Of a stretch of DNA of 64,000 nucleotides, positions 59,895 to 64,000 are shown in pieces; position 1 is the first letter of the stretch, and each line of letters opens with the position of its first letter. The DNA comes from Pseudanabaena sp. PCC 7367 (GTDB taxonomy: Bacteria; Cyanobacteriota; Cyanobacteriia; Pseudanabaenales; Pseudanabaenaceae). Below the pieces are notes generated by a model, which was given only the letters and a program-made list of their open reading frames with translations, was not told where the DNA came from and ran no database searches. The stretch lies in assembly GCF_000317065.1 (NCBI RefSeq), contig NC_019701.1:1178001-1242000 (forward strand), given 5' to 3'. Both the position numbers and the translations under genes were made by a program.

Positions 59895-60602
59895 TCGCTT
59901 AAGGCGAATACGAGCATCTGCAGTTGTGAATTGCCAATCTACCGACTTCTGCAAATGATTACGCTCAATGAACCAAGCTGATGTTTCTTGTTCAAGAGTT
60001 TCTCGATCTGGGATCCGTCGATCCAGACATTGTCGGGTTAGTGCAGACAGCTCGATTTCGGCAATATTTAGCCAACTTCCATGTTTGGGCGTATGGTGAA
60101 TTTCTAGCCGTTCGACCAACCGACGCGCAGTGGACGGAGCAAAGGCCTGATAGAGCGAGGCAAGTTTGTGAATGTTCAAATTGTCACATACCAAAATGAC
60201 AGTCTCGCAATCGGCGTAGTCTTGTTCAAGTAAGCGTTGAATTTCGATCGCCCAATCAACTGAGGTTCTGCGTTCACTCACAACTGCTTTACGCCAACCG
60301 GCCAAAGGTTCTGTAAACAAGAAAATATTAGCGGTGCCATTGCGCTCATATTCATAATCTACCAACTCTGGTTGTCCTGATTTAGCCGGCAATGGAATGC
60401 GTGTTTGTTTAACCAATTGCACCGGTTTTTCATCCATGCAAATTACCGGATGCTTAGAATCATAGGGTTGGTGATAAATCTCTAGTACATCTTCCATATG
60501 AGCAACAAAATCGGCATTTTGCTCAGGTGGAATCACATACTGTTGACGTAGATGTGGTTTCAGTTCGTTTTTTTCAGCACTTGTCGCACGGTCTCGTGAC
60601 AA
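59871..60602 (-). CDS. IS630 transposase, catalytic half (orfB)
   Basis: The DDE half of an IS630/Tc1-type transposase. The catalytic acids are Asp in ICMDEKPVQ, Asp in ILVCDNLNIHK, and Glu in NIAEIELSAL. The C-terminal NHLQKSVDWQFTTADARIRL end is typical. It is translated by -1 frameshifting from orfA at a run of seven A (60568-60574, minus strand), giving a protein of about 383 residues; its own upstream start codons are unlikely to be used. The stop codon lies inside the terminal repeat. Confidence 0.93.
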   Translation of the reverse strand: MSRDRATSAEKNELKPHLRQQYVIPPEQNADFVAHMEDVLEIYHQPYDSKHPVICMDEKPVQLVKQTRIPLPAKSGQPELVDYEYERNGTANIFLFTEPLAGWRKAVVSERRTSVDWAIEIQRLLEQDYADCETVILVCDNLNIHKLASLYQAFAPSTARRLVERLEIHHTPKHGSWLNIAEIELSALTRQCLDRRIPDRETLEQETSAWFIERNHLQKSVDWQFTTADARIRLKRLYPQIES

Positions 60603-61024
60603 ATAGCTGGTACAATTTCTAACTCCACCGCTTTATCAGCAAGCAATCGCAATGTCCAGCGAGCATGACCAGCAGGTGGTTCGCTACAACGTAAGGCTAT
60701 TAGCTTTGCCTCCGACTCTCCATCACATACGTGTGGTCGTGGCGCACTTTGGCGAGGTTTGCGTGCCAAGGCCGACTCTAAACCTCCTTCAATCAATCGT
60801 TGACGCAGGTTGGCTACTGTATTGCGATGGCAACTAAAGGTGGCGGCGGCTTCCGCATCTGTCCAGTTCTGGCCATTTATATCGATATTTAACAGAATGT
60901 TGGCATGTTTGATTTTATAGGCGGCGGCCTTACCAGTAGACACAAGATTTTGCAGCTCTTCGCGCTCTTCCTTGCTCAAACGGACGATATAGCGTTTAGG
61001 CATAATATACTGCTCGGATAACAT
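60560..61024 (-). CDS. IS630 transposase, DNA-binding half (orfA)
   Basis: A 154-residue DNA-binding part. Helix-turn-helix segments lie at about 20-75 (WTDAEAAATFSCHRNTVANL) and 105-150, the latter resembling the paired-like fold that binds the terminal repeats. It ends VLKKTN in its own frame, while one base back the reading continues into orfB as KKNELKPHL. ATG at 61003 (MPKRYIVRL) is a likelier start than the first codon. Confidence 0.9.
   Translation of the reverse strand: MLSEQYIMPKRYIVRLSKEEREELQNLVSTGKAAAYKIKHANILLNIDINGQNWTDAEAAATFSCHRNTVANLRQRLIEGGLESALARKPRQSAPRPHVCDGESEAKLIALRCSEPPAGHARWTLRLLADKAVELEIVPAICHETVRQVLKKTN
60568..60574 (-). other. Programmed -1 frameshift site
   Basis: The minus strand reads CTG AAAAAAA CGAACTG. 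Slipping back one base within A-AAA-AAC turns Lys-Lys-Thr-Asn-stop into Lys-Lys-Asn-Glu-Leu and joins orfA to orfB, as in many IS630 elements. Confidence 0.8.
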
Positions 61025-61047
61025 AGGTATAGTTTATCCATCTTTCC

Positions 61048-61081
61048 CTTAACTCACAAACCCAAGATTGACAGAACACTA
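61048..61081 (-). repeat. Right terminal inverted repeat of the IS630 element
   Basis: Read on the minus strand it begins TAGTGTTCTGTCAATC. The outermost TA is the duplicated target and forms the first two bases of the neighbouring gene's stop codon. Confidence 0.8.
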
Positions 61082-61654
61082 GGTATTGATCACATCTAAA
61101 CCCAAGATTTTATTAACTTCAATCGCTACCTCTGGCAACGCCTGCACCGATAAACTTTGCCCAGATTTAAATACCTGGATATCCTGATAACCATCGATCG
61201 CAGGATTGCGATTCACTAGTACACATTCTTGATTGAGATCGACCAGCCAAGACTCGACAATGCCATGCTCCGCATATAAGGGCAACTTACTGGTTTGATC
61301 GATGCCAACGGTGCTATCTGCCACTTCGATCAATAGCAAAATATCTTCAGGGGTGGGGTGTTTTGCCAAATAGAAATCATCCTGCCACCGTAATAGGGAG
61401 ATATCCGGTTGTGGCTCGGATTCATTGCTCAACTCGATCGGATCTTGAACACCAATTATGATTCTACTCTTATAGATATTTTTGAAGAGATGATTTAAGC
61501 GCTTCACGCAGCTAGCATGTCTCCTGCCTACTGGTGACATCTGATAAATTTCTCCGCGCAATAGTTCGGTGCGATCGTCCTCGGTCAGGATGCCAGCCTC
61601 ATGCAGGCTATGGTACTCGGCGACAGTAAATCGCTTGTTTAGGAGCTGCATCAT
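61079..61654 (-). CDS. Uma2-family (DUF820) putative endonuclease
   Basis: A 191-residue protein of the large cyanobacterial DUF820/Uma2 family, with a PD-(D/E)xK-like restriction-endonuclease fold. FTVAEYHSLHEAG starts it. Candidate metal-binding residues are Asp in PQPDISLLRW, Glu in LLIEVADSTV and Lys in SKLPLYAEHGI. Biological role is unknown. It is full length, and its TAG stop shares its TA with the insertion-sequence target duplication. It is convergent with nothing and lies 165 bp from leuS on the same strand. Confidence 0.9.
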   Translation of the reverse strand: MMQLLNKRFTVAEYHSLHEAGILTEDDRTELLRGEIYQMSPVGRRHASCVKRLNHLFKNIYKSRIIIGVQDPIELSNESEPQPDISLLRWQDDFYLAKHPTPEDILLLIEVADSTVGIDQTSKLPLYAEHGIVESWLVDLNQECVLVNRNPAIDGYQDIQVFKSGQSLSVQALPEVAIEVNKILGLDVINT

Positions 61655-61819
61655 ACTCTTACCTCACTTTAATGAGCTTTAATGAGGGACAGTTACATTT
61701 TAGCTGTGCTTAAATTTGTCGAGAAAACTCTCTAAATATTGGTCAAGGGCTCAAAGGGATTTCAAGCACCAGACAAGTGCTCCAGGCTTTCAATCCCAGA
61801 TCCCAGGCAAGATAAACAA

Positions 61820-64000
61820 CTAAACCACAAAATTAACCAGCTTACCTGGCACTGCGATCGCCTTTTTGATCTCCTTGCCCTCCAGATATCTTTGCGCCGC
61901 TTCACAACCCTTGGCATATTCAATCAAAGCCTGGCGATCGGCATCGGCGGGCACCTGCATATTGCCGCGCACCTTACCATTCACCTGCACCACCAGGGTG
62001 ATTTCGCTCACCACCAGCGCAGTTGGATCAAGTTTTGGCCAGGATTGCAAATGCACCGATTGTTCATGCCCCAAACCATGCCACAATTCCTCGGCAATGT
62101 GGGGCGCAAACGGAGCCATTAACAATAGCAGGGTTTCGATCCCCTCCGCATAGGTGGCCGACTTGGTGTTTTTACTATCCTGCAAAGCATTACTGAGCTT
62201 CATCAACTCAGAGATCGCCGTATTGAGCTGATAATCGCCATCAAGATCCTCGCTCACCTCTTTGATCGCAATATGTATGGCGCGGCGTAAGTCTTTGTCT
62301 GGTTTACCTGTGGCTTGATTTGCACCACCTGCGGCAGTGAAACCATTCACCAAGCGCCAGACCCGCCCCAGAAAGCGCGATTGCCCTTCCACGTCCGCCG
62401 CATCCCACTCTAAGTCTTTCTCTGGTGGGGCTTTGAACAGGGTAAACATGCGCACCGTATCGCGGCCATATTTTTCGATTACCTCCACCGGAGATACCCC
62501 ATTGTGCTTTGACTTCGACATAGTTTCATAGCCAGCGGTGAGCCGATCGCCCGTTTCTGGATCGACTAAATTTTCGGGATCAATCAGATTAGCAGGCACT
62601 ACCTTGCCAGTCACTGCATTGCGGTAGGTCATCCCCTGCACCATGCCCTGGGTGAGCAAGCGTTGGAATGGCTCGTCGAATTTGAGCAAACCACGATCGC
62701 GCAACACCTTGGTAAAAAAGCGGGAATAGAGCAAATGCAAGATCGCATGTTCCACCCCACCCACATATTGATCGACGGGCATCCAGTCGTTTACCTTGTC
62801 CAAGTCAAAAATTGCTTTGTCATTTTTGGCATCGGTGAACCGCAGGAAATACCAGGATGAATCAATGAAAGTGTCCATCGTATCGGTTTCTCGCCGCGCC
62901 GCCGCACCACAACTGGGGCATTTGACCTGGAGCCAATCCTCTAGCTGGGTTAAAGGCGAAGCACCACGACCACTAAGTTGCACGTTTTCCGGTAATTCAA
63001 CCGGGAGATCGGCCGCTGGCACTGGCACTACGCCGCAATCGGGACAATGAATGATCGGGATCGGGCAACCCCAATAGCGCTGCCGTGAAATCAACCAATC
63101 GCGCAGGCGGTATTGAATCCGCGCCTTACCCCAGCCCTGTGCCTCTGCTTTGGCAATAATCTTGGTTTTCGCGGCAGGGGAATCTAAGCCGTCAAATTCA
63201 GCAGAATTAACCATCACACCTGGATCGGTATATGCCTCTGCCAAATCTGTTTGAGCTTCTTGCTCTTGGGGCACAATCACGGTTTGGATTGACAAATTAT
63301 ATTGTTGCGCAAAGGCAAAATCGCGCACATCATGGGCAGGTACACCCATCACTGCGCCAGTGCCATATTCATACAGCACGTAGTCGGCGATCCAGATTGG
63401 GATTTCTTTGCCCGTAAAGGGATTGAGCGCCATTGCACCGATCGCCATGCCCCGTTTGGGTTTATCCTCGGCGGTGCGATCGATTTCGCTCTGGGCAGCT
63501 ACTTCGGCGATAAATTTTTCTACGGCTGCCTGATGCTTATTACTGGTCAAATCCTTAACCAGGGGGTGTTCTGGTGCAAGCACCACATAGGAAACGCCAT
63601 AGACCGTGTCGGGGCGAGTGGTAAATACGGTAATTGCTATATCTTGAGCTGCGCCCACCACAGGGAAAGTCAATTCCGCCCCCACTGACTTACCGATCCA
63701 ATTGGCCTGCATTGTTTTGACCCGATCGGGCCAGTCGGTTAATTTATCCAGGTCATTCAAGAGTTGCTCAGCATAGTCAGTGATTTTAAAAAACCATTGC
63801 CGCAATTTCTTTTTCTCCACGATCGCGCCCGATCGCCAGGATTTCCCATCACTATCAACCTGTTCATTGGCTAAAACCGTGTGATCGATCGGGTCCCAAT
63901 TTACGGTTGCCTCTTTTTGGTAGGCCAAGCCCGCATCCCAGAACTGCAAAAAGAGCCACTGCGTCCAGTGGTAATAATCCGGTGCGCAGGTGGCCAGCTC
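61820..64000 (-). CDS. leuS: Leucyl-tRNA synthetase (C-terminal part, truncated by window edge)
   Basis: About 725 residues of a class I leucyl-tRNA synthetase; the N-terminus with the HIGH motif lies beyond the window, because the frame stays open to 64000. Visible are the CP1 editing domain ([21 protein letters not shown] and [16 protein letters not shown]), the zinc-finger region ([10 protein letters not shown]), the catalytic core with [17 protein letters not shown], the [10 protein letters not shown] loop corresponding to KMSKS, and the anticodon-binding and C-terminal domains. The apparent Met at 63949 is internal. Confidence 0.97.
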   Translation of the reverse strand, partial: ELATCAPDYYHWTQWLFLQFWDAGLAYQKEATVNWDPIDHTVLANEQVDSDGKSWRSGAIVEKKKLRQWFFKITDYAEQLLNDLDKLTDWPDRVKTMQANWIGKSVGAELTFPVVGAAQDIAITVFTTRPDTVYGVSYVVLAPEHPLVKDLTSNKHQAAVEKFIAEVAAQSEIDRTAEDKPKRGMAIGAMALNPFTGKEIPIWIADYVLYEYGTGAVMGVPAHDVRDFAFAQQYNLSIQTVIVPQEQEAQTDLAEAYTDPGVMVNSAEFDGLDSPAAKTKIIAKAEAQGWGKARIQYRLRDWLISRQRYWGCPIPIIHCPDCGVVPVPAADLPVELPENVQLSGRGASPLTQLEDWLQVKCPSCGAAARRETDTMDTFIDSSWYFLRFTDAKNDKAIFDLDKVNDWMPVDQYVGGVEHAILHLLYSRFFTKVLRDRGLLKFDEPFQRLLTQGMVQGMTYRNAVTGKVVPANLIDPENLVDPETGDRLTAGYETMSKSKHNGVSPVEVIEKYGRDTVRMFTLFKAPPEKDLEWDAADVEGQSRFLGRVWRLVNGFTAAGGANQATGKPDKDLRRAIHIAIKEVSEDLDGDYQLNTAISELMKLSNALQDSKNTKSATYAEGIETLLLLMAPFAPHIAEELWHGLGHEQSVHLQSWPKLDPTALVVSEITLVVQVNGKVRGNMQVPADADRQALIEYAKGCEAAQRYLEGKEIKKAIAVPGKLVNFVV

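Larger units (their letters stand above)
59861..61081 (-). mobile_element. IS630-family insertion sequence
   Basis: An element of 1217 bp (59863-61079) flanked by the TA target duplication (59861-59862 and 61080-61081). Imperfect terminal inverted repeats begin TAGTG...TGTCA...TTTGTG; 23 of 34 positions match. It contains orfA and orfB in a -1 frameshift arrangement. The transposase looks intact, so the element may be active. It sits between a secreted-protein gene and a Uma2 gene. Confidence 0.9.

Noticed and set aside
60568-60574. Frameshift mutation inactivating the IS630 transposase
   Set aside because: The seven-A run is a standard -1 slippery site in this family and both halves are complete, so programmed frameshifting explains it better than decay.

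Overview
The window is chromosomal DNA of a beta-cyanobacterium. Evidence is the form IB RuBisCO operon with the RbcX chaperone (rbcL-rbcX-rbcS), geranylgeranyl reductase (chlP), naphthoate synthase (menB, phylloquinone), a Ycf46-type AAA protein, several cyanobacteria-restricted families (DUF3172, DUF2605, DUF2973, a Sll0314-type TPR protein) and very dense GCGATCGC (HIP1) octamers, both in genes and between them. A Pseudanabaena-like filamentous strain is a reasonable guess but is inference. No rRNA, tRNA or CRISPR array was seen.

Layout. 1-5000: pentapeptide-repeat protein, a secreted protein, a K+ channel/RCK protein behind a DUF3172 membrane protein, and a 51-aa protein. 5370-7896: rbcLXS on the minus strand, with a clear intrinsic terminator and a 1.2-kb gene-free leader. 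9100-17000: ABC ATPase, TPR protein, ilvD, a possible lipoprotein, hpd, a HAD hydrolase and a secreted protein. 17400-22600: a surface-polysaccharide set (SLBB export protein, UDP-glucuronate decarboxylase, UDP-glucose dehydrogenase). 22700-33600: housekeeping genes (ycf46, cca, msrB, cysteine desulfurase, DUF2605/DUF2973, menB, pyrB), plus a 55-aa membrane protein. 33600-35100: a 1.5-kb gene-free stretch with promoter- and terminator-like signals that suggest a structured RNA. 35100-40000: a membrane GTPase, a cupin protein and ahcY. 40100-42700: a GGDEF gene remnant, a UmuC homologue and an N-terminally extended UmuD. 43400-46000: secreted proteins and a MerR-controlled membrane module. 46200-59700: chlP, a GH38 alpha-mannosidase, a triple-DUF4333 lipoprotein, an orphan two-partner-secretion (TpsB) porin, an M48 protease, a HAD phosphatase and a retropepsin-like protease. 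59861-61081: an intact IS630-family element. 61079-64000: a Uma2 protein and the C-terminal part of leuS, which runs off the end.

The most unusual gene is the UmuC homologue at 40278-41633. It is full length and frame-intact, yet all three catalytic carboxylates and the steric-gate residue of Y-family polymerases are replaced. Its partner UmuD keeps the Ser-Lys dyad and cleavage site and carries an extra basic N-terminal region. Second is a small secreted protein (44181-44591) that appears to be only the alpha-hairpin of a membrane-fusion protein, with one cysteine at each end, equally far from the hairpin tip. It is convergent with a MerR regulator whose own promoter has the long-spacer MerR architecture.

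A genome habit is also visible. Exact tandem duplications of 8-20 bp occur in many intergenic regions. In two cases they duplicate a start codon, giving nested mini-ORFs whose stop overlaps the next ATG.
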